Source: Betaproteobacteria bacterium (GTDB taxonomy: Bacteria; Pseudomonadota; Gammaproteobacteria; Burkholderiales; SG8-39). Taken from it: DNA of 57,847 bases. The notes under the pieces are model-generated. The model had not been told where the DNA came from, did no database searches, and worked only from the letters and a program-made list of their open reading frames with translations. The stretch lies in assembly GCA_004297625.1 (NCBI GenBank), contig SCTY01000035.1, forward strand, positions 1-57,847, written 5' to 3'. A program made the translations under genes and the position numbers. Below, in pieces: positions 28,452 through 37,479 of the stretch. Position 1 is the first letter of the stretch. Every line of letters starts with the position of its first letter.

Positions 28452-28823
28452 ATGCAAGTGTTTCTCGTAGAAGACTCCCCGCTGGTACGCGAGCGGCTGA
28501 TCACGCTGCTCGGCAGCGTGCCGGGCGCCCGGGTGCAGGGCTGCGCGAGCGACGCGCAGGCGGCGATCCGCGACATCCTGGCGAGCCGGCCGGACGTGGT
28601 GGTGCTCGATCTGAAGCTCACCAAGGGCAGCGGCTTCGACGTGCTGCGCGCCGTGCACGCCGAGGCGCCGGCGATCGACTTCTACATGCTTTCCAATTTC
28701 GCCTCCGAGCCGTACCGGCGCCTCGCCGGCAAGCTCGGGGCGCGCGATTTTTTCGACAAGAGCAGCGAGTTCGAACGCGTCCGCGACGTGATCGCGCAGC
28801 GCGCCGCAGCCAACCCAGCTTGA
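28452..28823 (+). CDS. single-domain response regulator (receiver only)
   Basis: A 123-aa CheY-like protein. It has the acidic cluster VEDSP, phosphoacceptor aspartate in VVLDLKL (about residue 53), serine in YMLSNF and lysine in FFDKSSEF. There is no output domain, so it would signal by protein contact or as a phosphate sink. It lies 13 bp upstream of the fnr gene, suggesting a shared transcript. No convincing ribosome-binding site precedes the ATG; CACACT 7 bp upstream could be a -10 element of a leaderless message. Confidence 0.88.
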   Translation: MQVFLVEDSPLVRERLITLLGSVPGARVQGCASDAQAAIRDILASRPDVVVLDLKLTKGSGFDVLRAVHAEAPAIDFYMLSNFASEPYRRLAGKLGARDFFDKSSEFERVRDVIAQRAAANPA

Positions 28824-28836
28824 GGAAGGAAGCGCC

Positions 28837-29613
28837 ATGCCCGTCGTCGTCGCATTCAAACCGAGCCAGAAAGCCATCTTCATGAATCCGACCGAGATTC
28901 CCAACGGCGCGCGCAAGTTCGAGGTCACGTGCTCCAGCTGCAACCTCAGGGAGATGTGCCTGCCGGGCGGGGTGTGCGTGGACGACCTGCAGCGCGTGGA
29001 GAACATCGTCTACGCCCGCCGGCGCGTGAGGCGCGGCGAGTCGCTGTTCAAGGCGGGGGACGCCTTCAGCGCGGTGTACGCGATCCGCAGCGGCTTCTTC
29101 AAGACCAGCCTCATCGACAACGACGGGCGCGAGCAGGTGACGGGCTTCTTCATGGGCGGCGAGCTGCTCGGCATGGACGGCATCGGCGCCGGGCGCTACA
29201 ACGGCAATTCCATCGCGCTCGAGGACAGCGAGGTGTGCGTGATGCCCTTCTCGCTCATCGAGGAGATGTCGCGCGAAATTCCGGCGCTGCAGCGCCACCT
29301 GCACACGGTGCTCTCGCGCGAGATCGTTCGCGACCACGGCGTGATGATGCTGCTCGGCTCGATGCGCGCCGAAGAGCGCCTCGCCACGTTCCTCATCAAC
29401 CTCTCGCGCCGCTTCGTGCGCCGCGGCTACTCGTCCTCCGACTTCCATCTGCGCATGACGCGCGACGAGCTGGGAAGCTACCTGGGCCTCAAGCTCGAGA
29501 CCGTGAGCCGTCTCTTCTCGCAGTTCCAGAAGGACGGGCTGATCGAGGTGAACCAGAAGCACGTGCGCATCCTCGACATCGCCGGCCTGGAACAGGTCCT
29601 CGCGGGGAAATAG
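28837..29613 (+). CDS. fnr: FNR-type oxygen-sensing transcription regulator
   Basis: A 258-aa Crp/Fnr protein with the full cysteine set of oxygen-sensing FNR: C-x2-C-x5-C in CSSCNLREMC (about residues 32-41) and a later cysteine in EDSEVCVMP. These would hold an oxygen-labile [4Fe-4S] cluster. The HTH has LGSYLGLKLETVSRLFSQFQ in order; the E-x2-S-R contacts are those of FNR that read TTGAT half-sites. This is the natural regulator for the nine TTGAC/T-N4-type sites in the window. The TAG stop shares a base with a palindromic repeat. Confidence 0.9.
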   Translation: MPVVVAFKPSQKAIFMNPTEIPNGARKFEVTCSSCNLREMCLPGGVCVDDLQRVENIVYARRRVRRGESLFKAGDAFSAVYAIRSGFFKTSLIDNDGREQVTGFFMGGELLGMDGIGAGRYNGNSIALEDSEVCVMPFSLIEEMSREIPALQRHLHTVLSREIVRDHGVMMLLGSMRAEERLATFLINLSRRFVRRGYSSSDFHLRMTRDELGSYLGLKLETVSRLFSQFQKDGLIEVNQKHVRILDIAGLEQVLAGK

Positions 29614-29676
29614 CGGAAATAGGGGACAGACCCCATTTCAGAGATTCCTGAAATGGGGTCTGTCCCCTATTTCCGC
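29613..29676. repeat. GGGACAGACC-family palindromic repeat (copy 4) between fnr and cysC
   Basis: Two 29-bp perfect arms (29613-29641 and 29648-29676) around a 6-nt loop. It fills the whole space between the convergent fnr and cysC-like genes. The last base of the fnr stop and the last sense codons plus the stop of the cysC-like gene lie in the arms. It may act as a bidirectional terminator. Confidence 0.92.
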
Positions 29677-30191
29677 ACCCAGCCGCGGCGCTCGAGCAGC
29701 GCCATGATCTCGGCCACCGCCTCCTGCGGCGTGCTGCGGCTTCCCGAGATGACGAGCTCCGGCGAGAGCGGCGCCTCGTAGGCCGCCTGCACGCCGGGCA
29801 CGGTCGTCGCCTTGCCCTCGCGCGCGGCACGGTAGAGGCCCTTGGTATCGCGCGCGACGCACACCTCGAGCGGCGTGCTCACGTACACCTCGGCGAAGCG
29901 CGCGATCCTGCTGCGCCCGCGCTCGCGGTAGGCGCGGCGGTTCGCGGTGGCGTCGAAGATCACCGGCCGGCCGCGCTCGACGATCGAGGCGCCGAGGTCG
30001 GCCAGGACCTCGTAGAACATGTCGCGCTCGGCCTCGTCGTAGCGCGCGAACGGCGTCACCTGCGTGCGCAGCACGTCCGACTCGAGGACCGCCGCTTCGA
30101 TGCCGCGCGCGTGCAACTGGCCCGCCAGCTCCTTCGCAAGCGAGCTCTTGCCGGAGCCGGAAAGGCCGGTGAGCCAGACGGCGAAGCTCAT
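29667..30191 (-). CDS. adenylylsulfate-kinase-like protein (CysC family)
   Basis: A 174-aa P-loop kinase. GLSGSGKSS (Walker A, residue 9 on), a D-V-L-R segment like the family's substrate region, VIFDATANRRAYR and FAEVYVSTPLEVCVARDTKGLY match APS kinases that make PAPS. No cysD/cysN sulfurylase gene is near; instead it overlaps by 4 bp an aminoglycoside-phosphotransferase-like gene. In some bacteria such a kinase is fused to an APH domain, so a role outside sulfate assimilation is possible. The final codons come from a palindromic repeat. Confidence 0.85.
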   Translation of the reverse strand: MSFAVWLTGLSGSGKSSLAKELAGQLHARGIEAAVLESDVLRTQVTPFARYDEAERDMFYEVLADLGASIVERGRPVIFDATANRRAYRERGRSRIARFAEVYVSTPLEVCVARDTKGLYRAAREGKATTVPGVQAAYEAPLSPELVISGSRSTPQEAVAEIMALLERRGWVRK

Positions 30192-31261
30192 GGCGCGGCG
30201 TACTCGTTGGCGCGCCGCGGCTCGAAGCGCTCGTCGTCGAGCACGCGCACCGCGAAGCGCAGCAGCCGCTGCCGCAGCGCCCGGTCGAGCGCCGGGTACC
30301 ACGTCGGATTGGCCATCACCAGCGCGCGCCAGGCGAAGAACGGCGCCGCCACCTCGAGGATCTCGCGATCGCCCGAGCGCTCGAGGTAGCGCTCCCAGAA
30401 GCGCTGCCACAGCGTTTCGAAGCCGCCCTCGAGCCGGCCGGAGCGCTGCAGCGAAAAGAAGAGATAGTTCAGCGTGAGGCAGCTGACGTCGTCGGCCGGC
30501 TCACCCCACTCGCCGCGCGAGCGGTCGAGCGCGGTGAAGTCCGCGCCTTCGCGGAAAAGCAGGTTCCAGGGATGGAAGTCGCCGTGCACCTGGCGCAGGC
30601 GATGGCTGCGGGCTTTCAGCTTCCAGCGCCATTGCACGCACAGCTGCTCTATTCTTTCGAGCAGGTCGTAGCCGGGCGGATAGCTGTCGCTCACGCCGAA
30701 GATGCATTCGCCGTGGCCGACGAGCTCGCGGATGCGGCGCGCGTAAAGCCCCGCGTCGGGGCCGCGCAGCGCGTGGATCTGCACGAGGTAATCGCACAGC
30801 GCGTCGGCGCGCTCGAGATCGAGCGGCGTAACGTCGCCGCCGGAGCGCAGCCTGAGGAGATCGTCGGCGTACTCGCGGCCCTCGACGAAGTCCGCGAGCA
30901 TGAAAAGCTCCTCGGCGTCGCCCAGCGGCACCAGCTCGCCGCCGCGACGCACCGCCCCGACATCGAGCGAGTGGACGTGGCGCGCCAGCCGGTTGAACGC
31001 GCCGTGCGCCCACAGCAGAAGCTGCGCGCGGTCGGCCATGTGCTCGTGCCCGAACGCGCCCGGCCGCACGCTTTCCAGCACCGCGCGGCGCGGCGCGCCG
31101 TCGAGCTCGTAGTCCAGGCGCAGCGGAATGCCGTAGCCGTAGCCCTTGTCCGCCTGGCGACCGCCGCCGAGAGGGGTCACGCGCACGTTGCGCACCTTGC
31201 CGCCGTGCACCGCGCCCAGATAGTCGCCCAGCGCGCGCTCGCTGAAGGGAAAGCCGTCCAT
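30188..31261 (-). CDS. aminoglycoside phosphotransferase (APH)-family kinase
   Basis: A 357-aa protein kinase-like enzyme of unknown substrate. The catalytic loop QVHGDFHPWNLLF (about residue 224) contains the H-G-D-x-H-x2-N motif. The following acidic motif is FTALDRSRGEWGEP, with aspartate then arginine rather than the usual I-D-x-(D/E). The N-lobe is less typical. The ATG follows GGAGG by 6 bp. It overlaps the CysC-like gene, giving a split version of the APH-plus-small-kinase proteins seen in some hypoxia regulons. An FNR-type site lies 46.5 bp upstream of the start. Confidence 0.82.
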   Translation of the reverse strand: MDGFPFSERALGDYLGAVHGGKVRNVRVTPLGGGRQADKGYGYGIPLRLDYELDGAPRRAVLESVRPGAFGHEHMADRAQLLLWAHGAFNRLARHVHSLDVGAVRRGGELVPLGDAEELFMLADFVEGREYADDLLRLRSGGDVTPLDLERADALCDYLVQIHALRGPDAGLYARRIRELVGHGECIFGVSDSYPPGYDLLERIEQLCVQWRWKLKARSHRLRQVHGDFHPWNLLFREGADFTALDRSRGEWGEPADDVSCLTLNYLFFSLQRSGRLEGGFETLWQRFWERYLERSGDREILEVAAPFFAWRALVMANPTWYPALDRALRQRLLRFAVRVLDDERFEPRRANEYAAP

Positions 31262-31300
31262 GGTGGGCCTCCGATCTTCGACCATCGCCGGGCATGAAGG

Positions 31301-31314
31301 TTGACGCATATCAA
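31301..31314. promoter_or_regulatory. FNR-type site between the APH gene and a candidate small RNA
   Basis: TTGACgcatATCAA matches the FNR consensus at 9 of 10 positions. Leftward, its centre is 46.5 bp from the APH start codon. Rightward, 41.5 bp leads to 31349 at the foot of the first hairpin of the candidate RNA, with TAGGCT at 31336-31341 as -10. The same TAGGCT is used in front of the TraR/DksA gene at 46923. Confidence 0.7.
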
Positions 31315-31347
31315 GCGGGTCTGCGGCGCCGAAGGTAGGCTGGATTT

Positions 31348-31527
31348 GCGTGGATTCCCTGGGGGGATGCGGGAGCTCCACGCGCAAGCTGAGCGCCCGG
31401 TCACCGGGCGGTGCGCGGTCCCCCTTCCAGGACCGCGCGGGATGGAGCAAGCTCAGACCGGTCCCAACTGGCCGGGACTCCACCCACGGACCCGCCGCGC
31501 TTGCAAGAACCGGCGGGTCCTTTATTT
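31348..31527 (+). ncRNA. candidate FNR-activated structured small RNA
   Basis: No protein-like frame is convincing in this stretch, but it folds by eye into ordered helices. GCGTGGA (31348) pairs with TCCACGC (31377). CTGAGC (31389) pairs with GCTCAG (31451) and encloses two hairpins, CGCCCGG/CCGGGCG (31394/31404) and GCGCGGTCC/GGACCGCGC (31413/31430). GTCCC/GGGAC (31461/31474) follows, then the terminator. The loop of the fourth helix is C-rich (CCCTTCCA), resembling anti-Shine-Dalgarno loops of regulatory RNAs. The promoter geometry puts the 5' end at the first stem. It does not match 6S, tmRNA or RNase P as I know them. Its tail is antisense to the last codon and stop of the PolX-like gene. 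Confidence 0.65.
31488..31527 (+). terminator. intrinsic terminator of the candidate small RNA
   Basis: GGACCCGCC (31488-31496) and GGCGGGTCC (31512-31520) make a perfect 9-bp GC-rich stem with a 15-nt loop, followed at once by TTTATTT on the plus strand. No T-tract is present in the other orientation, so it ends rightward transcription coming from the FNR site at 31301. Confidence 0.8.
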
Positions 31528-31908
31528 GCGCAGCGGGGTCGCGGGCAACGGCCGCGGCATCTCGATGACTACGCATTCGTGCTCGGCGCCTTCGTCGTCG
31601 ACATAGCTGAGGACGCGTTCGCGGCCCTGCGCGCCATAGCGCGGCCGGCGCAGCCGCTCGAGAAGCATCCAGCGCCCGGTGGTCAGCATTTCGGCGATCG
31701 CCGCCGCGATTCCGGGACCGATGCCCGGCAGCGCGCGCAGCCCGGAGCCGCCGCGCGCGTCGAAGATCTCGCGCAGCGGGGTATCGCAATGATCGACCGT
31801 ATCGGCCGCCCTGCGGTAGGCGCCCACCCGGAAGGCGTTGTCGCCTTGTTCTTCGAGCCGCTCGGCCGCTTCGCGCAGGCGCGCGGCGATGCGCAGGTTG
31901 TCGTACAT
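31522..31908 (-). CDS. orphan PolX-type helix-hairpin-helix domain protein
   Basis: A 128-aa protein like the N-terminal 8-kDa domain of DNA polymerase beta/PolX. NLRIAARLREAAERLEEQGDN and the GLRALPGIGPGIAAAIAEML helix-hairpin-helix (about residues 58-77) bind DNA non-specifically. The polymerase palm and PHP domains are missing; instead there is a short basic tail. It may be a DNA-binding or repair accessory protein, or a domain split from PolX. ATGs at 31926 and 31908 are possible; the second fits the PolX start better and lies 47.5 bp from the FNR site. Confidence 0.75.
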   Translation of the reverse strand: MYDNLRIAARLREAAERLEEQGDNAFRVGAYRRAADTVDHCDTPLREIFDARGGSGLRALPGIGPGIAAAIAEMLTTGRWMLLERLRRPRYGAQGRERVLSYVDDEGAEHECVVIEMPRPLPATPLRK

Positions 31909-31948
31909 GACTGCGCTGAAAAGCATGCGCTCACCCCGCCGGGACGCG

Positions 31949-31962
31949 TTGACCTGCATCAA
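31949..31962 (-). promoter_or_regulatory. FNR-type site upstream of the PolX-like gene
   Basis: TTGACctgcATCAA matches the FNR consensus at 9 of 10 positions. It overlaps the last codon of the P-type ATPase gene, so the PolX-like gene has its own promoter inside the end of the upstream gene. CATGCT near 31922 could be the -10, giving a leader of only about 6 nt before the ATG at 31908. Confidence 0.65.
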
Positions 31963-34355
31963 CGGCGATTGCGAAATTGGACGAGCTTGCGCAATTCGTA
32001 CCAGGCGACGCCGGCGAGCGCCGCGGCGGCGGCGATGCCGAGATCGCCCGCGGCGAGCGGCGCAAAGCGGAACAGGCGCGCGAGCGGCGCGACGTAGATC
32101 GCCGCGCCGAGCGCGCCGAGCGCGCCGAGCGTGATCCACCACAGGGCACGGTTCGGCTGCGCCAGCGTCGCGAGCGCGGTGCGCGTGCGCGAACGCGTCA
32201 CGAAAATCAGCGCCACGTTGGCGAACACCAGCGCGGCGAACGCCATCGCGCGCGTCTCGCCTTCGCTCAGGCCGGCGGCGAGCGCCCAGGCGTACACGCC
32301 GGCCACGGCGGCAAGCATGGTGGCGCCGAGGAGCAGGCTCACGCCCAGCATGTGCAGGTTGAAAAGCGGCTCGCCCGGGTCGCGCGGCGGGCGGCGCATC
32401 ACGCGCTCATCCGCGTCTTCAGCCTCGTACACCAGGGTGCACGCCGGATCGATGACGAACTCGAGGAACACGATGTGCACCGGGTAGAGGAACAGCGGCC
32501 CGCCGAGCGCGAGCGGCACGAACGACATCCCGGCCGTCGGCACGTGCACCGAGATGATGTAGCGCATGGCGTTGCGGATGTTGTCGTAGATGCGCCGCCC
32601 GAGATGCACCGTGCGCACGATGGAGCCGAAGTCGTCTTCCAGCAGCACCAGCGCCGCCGCTTCGCGCGCCACGTCGGTGCCGCGGCGCCCCATGGCGATG
32701 CCGATGTGCGCCGCCTTGAGCGCCGGAGCGTCGTTCACGCCGTCGCCGGTCATCGCGACCACTTCGCCGCCCGCGCGCAGCGCTTGCACCAGGCGCAGCT
32801 TCTGCTCGGGGCGCACGCGCGCGAATACGTTTACGCTGCGTACCGCCGCGGCGAGCGCCGCGTCCTCCATGCCGGCGATGTCGGCGCCGGCCAGCGCGCC
32901 GCCCGAGGTTTCGATGCCGGCGTCGGCCGCGATGCGCAGCGCCGTGCCCGGGAAATCGCCCGTGATCATCAGCACGCGGATGCCTGCGCCGCGGCATTGC
33001 GCGACCGCCTGCGGCACCGAAGCGCGCAGTGGATCGGCGAGCGTGGCGAAGCCGGCGAAGCGGAACGGATAGCCCGCGGGATCGTCGAGCGGCGCTGCGT
33101 CCCAATCGGCTTGCGCCACCGCGAGCATGCGCAAGCCGCGCTCCGCACGCTCCTTAATGGATTCGACTTCTTCAGGAAGCTTGCACAAGGGCAGCACGGT
33201 CTCCGGCGCCCCTTTGATGGCGACGCGCAGCCCCCCTTGCGGCGTGCGCCACGCGTGGCACACCGCCAGGAAGCTGTCGGTCATGGGATAGTCGCGCTCG
33301 AGGATCCACGCGCCGCGCATCTCGCGCGCGGCCGCGCCGGCCGCGTCGATGAGCGCACGGTCCATCGGGTCGAAGGCATCGAGCTCGCAGGCGAGCGCCG
33401 CCACGTCGAGCACCGCCTGCGGCGTGTCGACGACGCTCATGCGGTTCTCGGTCAGCGTCCCGGTCTTGTCCACGCAGAGCACCGTCGCCGCGCCGAGCAT
33501 CTCGATCGCCGGCATGCGCCGCGTGAGCACGTTGTGGCGCGAGATGCGCCAGGCGCCGAGCGCCAGAAATACCGTGAGCACCACCGGGAACTCTTCCGGA
33601 AGGATCGCCATCGCGAGGGTGAGGCCGGCGAGCACGCTCGCGAGGAAGTCGCCGCGCGTCAGGTAGTACGCGACGACGATGGCCGCCGAGAGCGCGAGCG
33701 CGAAGGCGGCGACGAGCTTCACGATGCGCGCGGTCTCGCGCTCGAGCGACGTCTTGCCGGCGTCCAGCGCGGCAAGCGAAACGCCGATGCGCCCGAGCTC
33801 GCTCGCCGCCCCGGTGGCGAACACCTCGGCGCGGCCCTGGCCCTTCACCACCAGCGTTCCCGAGAAGACCTGCGCGCCCGCGCGCCTGGAAACGGGCAGC
33901 GACTCGCCGGTGAGCAGCGACTCGTCGAGCGTCAGGTCGGCGCCGGCGGCAAGGCGTGCGTCGGCCGGGACGCGGTCGCCCTCGGCAAGCAGAAGGATGT
34001 CGCCGCGCACCACGTGCGCGCCGGCGATGCGCTCGGGGCGGCCGTCGCGCAGCACCAGCGCGCGCGGGCTGGAGAGGTCGCGCAGCGCCTCGAGCGCGCG
34101 CTCGGCCTTGCGCTCCTGGAGCACCGTGATGGTGATGACGACGACGATCGAAGCCGCGAGCACCAGCGCCTCGTGCACGTCGCCGATGACGAGGTAGATC
34201 GCGCTCGCGGCGACGAGCAGCAGCAGCATCGGCTCGCGCACCACCTGGAGGGCGATCGCGGCGATGCCGCGCTGCGCGGCGCCGGGCAGCAGGTTCGGGC
34301 CTTCGGCGGCAAGCCGCGCCGCCGCCTCGGCGCTGGTCAGTCCCCTGGCGTCCAA
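31959..34355 (-). CDS. P-type cation-transporting ATPase (P2 type)
   Basis: A 798-aa membrane pump. The N-terminal cation-ATPase domain (GLTSAEAAARLAAEGPNLLP) is followed by the actuator loop (TGES), a membrane motif PEEFPVVLTV, phosphorylation site DKTGTLTE (about residue 296) and hinge MTGDGVNDAPALK (about 545). The C-terminal helices carry the usual acidic and asparagine residues. There are no N-terminal metal-binding cysteines. This is the calcium/manganese-like P2 group rather than copper or zinc pumps; the ion is not certain. It starts at a TTG 18 bp after the NSS transporter stop, so the genes are probably cotranscribed. Confidence 0.9.
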   Translation of the reverse strand: MDARGLTSAEAAARLAAEGPNLLPGAAQRGIAAIALQVVREPMLLLLVAASAIYLVIGDVHEALVLAASIVVVITITVLQERKAERALEALRDLSSPRALVLRDGRPERIAGAHVVRGDILLLAEGDRVPADARLAAGADLTLDESLLTGESLPVSRRAGAQVFSGTLVVKGQGRAEVFATGAASELGRIGVSLAALDAGKTSLERETARIVKLVAAFALALSAAIVVAYYLTRGDFLASVLAGLTLAMAILPEEFPVVLTVFLALGAWRISRHNVLTRRMPAIEMLGAATVLCVDKTGTLTENRMSVVDTPQAVLDVAALACELDAFDPMDRALIDAAGAAAREMRGAWILERDYPMTDSFLAVCHAWRTPQGGLRVAIKGAPETVLPLCKLPEEVESIKERAERGLRMLAVAQADWDAAPLDDPAGYPFRFAGFATLADPLRASVPQAVAQCRGAGIRVLMITGDFPGTALRIAADAGIETSGGALAGADIAGMEDAALAAAVRSVNVFARVRPEQKLRLVQALRAGGEVVAMTGDGVNDAPALKAAHIGIAMGRRGTDVAREAAALVLLEDDFGSIVRTVHLGRRIYDNIRNAMRYIISVHVPTAGMSFVPLALGGPLFLYPVHIVFLEFVIDPACTLVYEAEDADERVMRRPPRDPGEPLFNLHMLGVSLLLGATMLAAVAGVYAWALAAGLSEGETRAMAFAALVFANVALIFVTRSRTRTALATLAQPNRALWWITLGALGALGAAIYVAPLARLFRFAPLAAGDLGIAAAAALAGVAWYELRKLVQFRNRR

Positions 34356-34373
34356 AGCAGCGGCGCTTCCATG

Positions 34374-35729
34374 CTAGAAGAATACCGGCGCCGCGGCCGT
34401 GACGAGGATGAGCGCCGGCGTGGCCCACCGGAGCAATGCACGCAGCGCCCGCGCGCCGAACGCCCCGAGGCGCAGCTCCTCTCTCAGGACCGACTCGGGC
34501 AGCGCCCAGCCCGCGAACAGCGCGATGGCGATTCCGGCGATCGGCAAGAAAAAGTTCGACGTCAGGTGATCGAGCAGATCGAACGCCGTGGCGTGGGCGA
34601 AATCCGGTATCGCGCCGAGCGGATGCCAGTGCGCCCAGAGGTTGAACGAGAACACCGTCGCGAGCCCGGCGACGAAGCAGGCGGCGGCGATCGTCGCCGC
34701 GGCGCGCGGGCGCGACCAGCGCACGCGGCGCATGACGAGCGCGGCCGCGAGCTCGAGCATCGAGATGGCGGAGGCGAGCGCCGCGACGAACAGCAGCAGG
34801 AAGAACGCGACCGCGGCCGCTTCGCCGAGCGGCATGCGCACGAACGCGAGCGGCAGGGTGACGAACACCAGCCCCGGCCCGCTCGCCGGATCGAGGCCGT
34901 TCGCGAACACCAGCGGAAACACCGCCAGGCCGGCGGCGAGCGAGATCGCGGTATCGACCGCCACCGTCACGAGCGCCGCCTGGCAGAGCGCGATGCCGGG
35001 CCCGGCGTACGCGGCGTAGGTGATCATCAGGCCGAATCCCACGCCGATCGAGAAAAAGCCGAGCCCGAGCGCCTCCAGCGCCGCGTGCGCGGTGAAGCGC
35101 TCGAGGTCGAGCGTGAAGAGGAATTCGAAAGTCGAGCGCAGGTCGCCCTGCGTCGCGGAATACAGCGCAAGGCCCGCGACGAGCACCCCGAGCACCGGCA
35201 TCAGCACCTTCGAGGCCGTCTCGATGCCGCGGCTCACGCCGCGCGCCACGACCGCCGCGGTCAGCGCGAGAAATACGGCGTGATACGCCGCCATGCGCGC
35301 CGGGGCGGCGAGCAACGCGTCGAAGCGCGCCTGAACCGCGTGCGCGTCGGCGCCGGGCAGGCCGGCAGCCGCGGTGCTCAGCGTATAGGCGAGCGTCCAG
35401 CCGCCGATCACCGAGTAGAAGCTGAGGACGAGCGCTCCGGTCACGACCCCGAGCACGCCGGCCCACATCCAGGCGCCCCGGGCGCCGTGCGCGGCGGCGA
35501 CCCGCTCGATGCTCGTCGCGGCATCGCCGCCGCCGCGCCGGCCGATCGCAAACTCGGCGAGCATGAGCGGCACCACGGCGAGCGCGAGCCCGGCGATGTA
35601 GAGGACCACGAACGCCGCGCCGCCGTTCGCGCCCACCTCGTAGGGAAATTTCCAGATGCTGCCCAGCCCGACCGCGGAAGCGATCGCGGCGGCGATGAAG
35701 CCGGGACGGCCGGACCAGGACTCGCTCAA
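34374..35729 (-). CDS. sodium-dependent transporter of the NSS family
   Basis: A 451-aa polytopic protein of the neurotransmitter:sodium symporter (LeuT-like) family. Helix 1 contains AAAIASAVGLGSIWKFPYEVGANGG in order (about residues 12-36), the sodium and substrate site. Further helices (LPLMLAEF-like VVPLMLAEFAIGRR; FYSVIGGW) match bacterial members of about 450 aa with 11-12 helices. Likely substrates are amino acids or related compounds. The start overlaps the stop of the acyl carrier protein gene by 4 bp. Confidence 0.9.
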   Translation of the reverse strand: MSESWSGRPGFIAAAIASAVGLGSIWKFPYEVGANGGAAFVVLYIAGLALAVVPLMLAEFAIGRRGGGDAATSIERVAAAHGARGAWMWAGVLGVVTGALVLSFYSVIGGWTLAYTLSTAAAGLPGADAHAVQARFDALLAAPARMAAYHAVFLALTAAVVARGVSRGIETASKVLMPVLGVLVAGLALYSATQGDLRSTFEFLFTLDLERFTAHAALEALGLGFFSIGVGFGLMITYAAYAGPGIALCQAALVTVAVDTAISLAAGLAVFPLVFANGLDPASGPGLVFVTLPLAFVRMPLGEAAAVAFFLLLFVAALASAISMLELAAALVMRRVRWSRPRAAATIAAACFVAGLATVFSFNLWAHWHPLGAIPDFAHATAFDLLDHLTSNFFLPIAGIAIALFAGWALPESVLREELRLGAFGARALRALLRWATPALILVTAAAPVFF

Positions 35730-35970
35730 AGCCGGAGCTTAGCGGCGAGATAGTCCACCGTCTGGTCGAGCGTTACGAGGCGCGCGTAGTCGGATTCCGG
35801 AATGTCGACCTTCAGCCGCTCGTGCAGCGCCACGAGGAAATTGAGCCAGTCCATGGAATCGAGATCCACCTGGTCGCGCAGCGGCTTCGCCGGCGCGAGC
35901 TCGCTTTCCTCGAGCTCGGGCGCGATGCGCTTCAGCTCGGCGATGACGGTGGCGCGAATTTCGGGCTTGT

Positions 35971-35974
<4 letters not shown>
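35726..35974 (-). CDS. acyl carrier protein
   Basis: An 82-aa acidic helical protein with the phosphopantetheine site VDLDSMDWLNFL (Ser near residue 40). LKRIAPELEESELAPAKPLRDQ is the expected first helix and loop. It overlaps by 4 bp both the E2 gene upstream and the transporter downstream, so it is an integral member of the 2-oxo-acid dehydrogenase operon. It is not part of a fatty acid synthesis cluster and is divergent from housekeeping AcpP (D-S-M-D instead of D-S-L-D). Confidence 0.85.
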
Positions 35975-37019
<1,045 letters not shown>

Positions 37020-37023
<4 letters not shown>

Positions 37024-37469
37024 AGCTTCACCAGCACGGTGTGGCCGAAGCCCTTCGTATAGTCGATCACCGACACGATCTTCGGCACGATGCGCAGGAA
37101 CGCCCAGCCGCTGTCGCGCTCGAGGTCGCTGAACTCGGCAAGCGGCGGGAATTTCTTCTTCAGCAGGCGCGCCGCCTGCTGGATGTCGGTGCGCGACTCC
37201 ATCACTTGCGCGCGGGCCGCCATCGACAACCCTTGCAGGCGCTGCCATTCCGGAACCGCCGGAGCGACGGTGACCGACACCTTGTCGCAGGCGCGGATGT
37301 TGCGCACCTTCTGCGCATCCGCGCCGGTGGCGACGAAGAGCGTCATGCCCGAGTTGGCGTAGGCGACCGTAGTCGCCTGCGGCCAGCCGTCCTCGCGCAG
37401 CGTGGCGAGCGTGAGCACGCTCTGGGTCTCGATCAGCTCGAGCATCAGCTTGCGGATGGCGCTGTCCAT
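37020..37469 (-). CDS. pyridoxamine 5'-phosphate oxidase-fold flavoprotein
   Basis: A 149-aa split-barrel protein. SVLTLATLREDGWPQATTVAYA in order (about residues 17-38) is the FMN-binding strand pair of the PNPOx-like family. KVRNIRACDKVSVTV and the C-terminal DYTKGFGHTVLV follow. Such small proteins bind FMN, F420 or heme. It is inserted between E1 beta and E2 of the dehydrogenase operon with short overlaps, so it is likely used together with the complex, perhaps as an electron carrier; this is inference. Confidence 0.8.
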
Positions 37470-37479
37470 GGCGTGCTCC

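Noticed and set aside
31348..31527. Candidate RNA as 6S RNA or another housekeeping RNA
   Set aside because: The helix order (separate hairpins plus a three-way junction) lacks the long interrupted rod and central bubble of 6S. I saw no tmRNA-like tRNA ends or RNase P core.
31977..35753. A 1258-codon plus-strand open frame antisense to the ATPase and NSS transporter genes
   Set aside because: It is rich in Arg, Glu, His and Ala without domains, the usual mirror of high-GC genes. The minus strand encodes clear motif-bearing proteins (DKTGTLTE, helix 1 of the NSS family).
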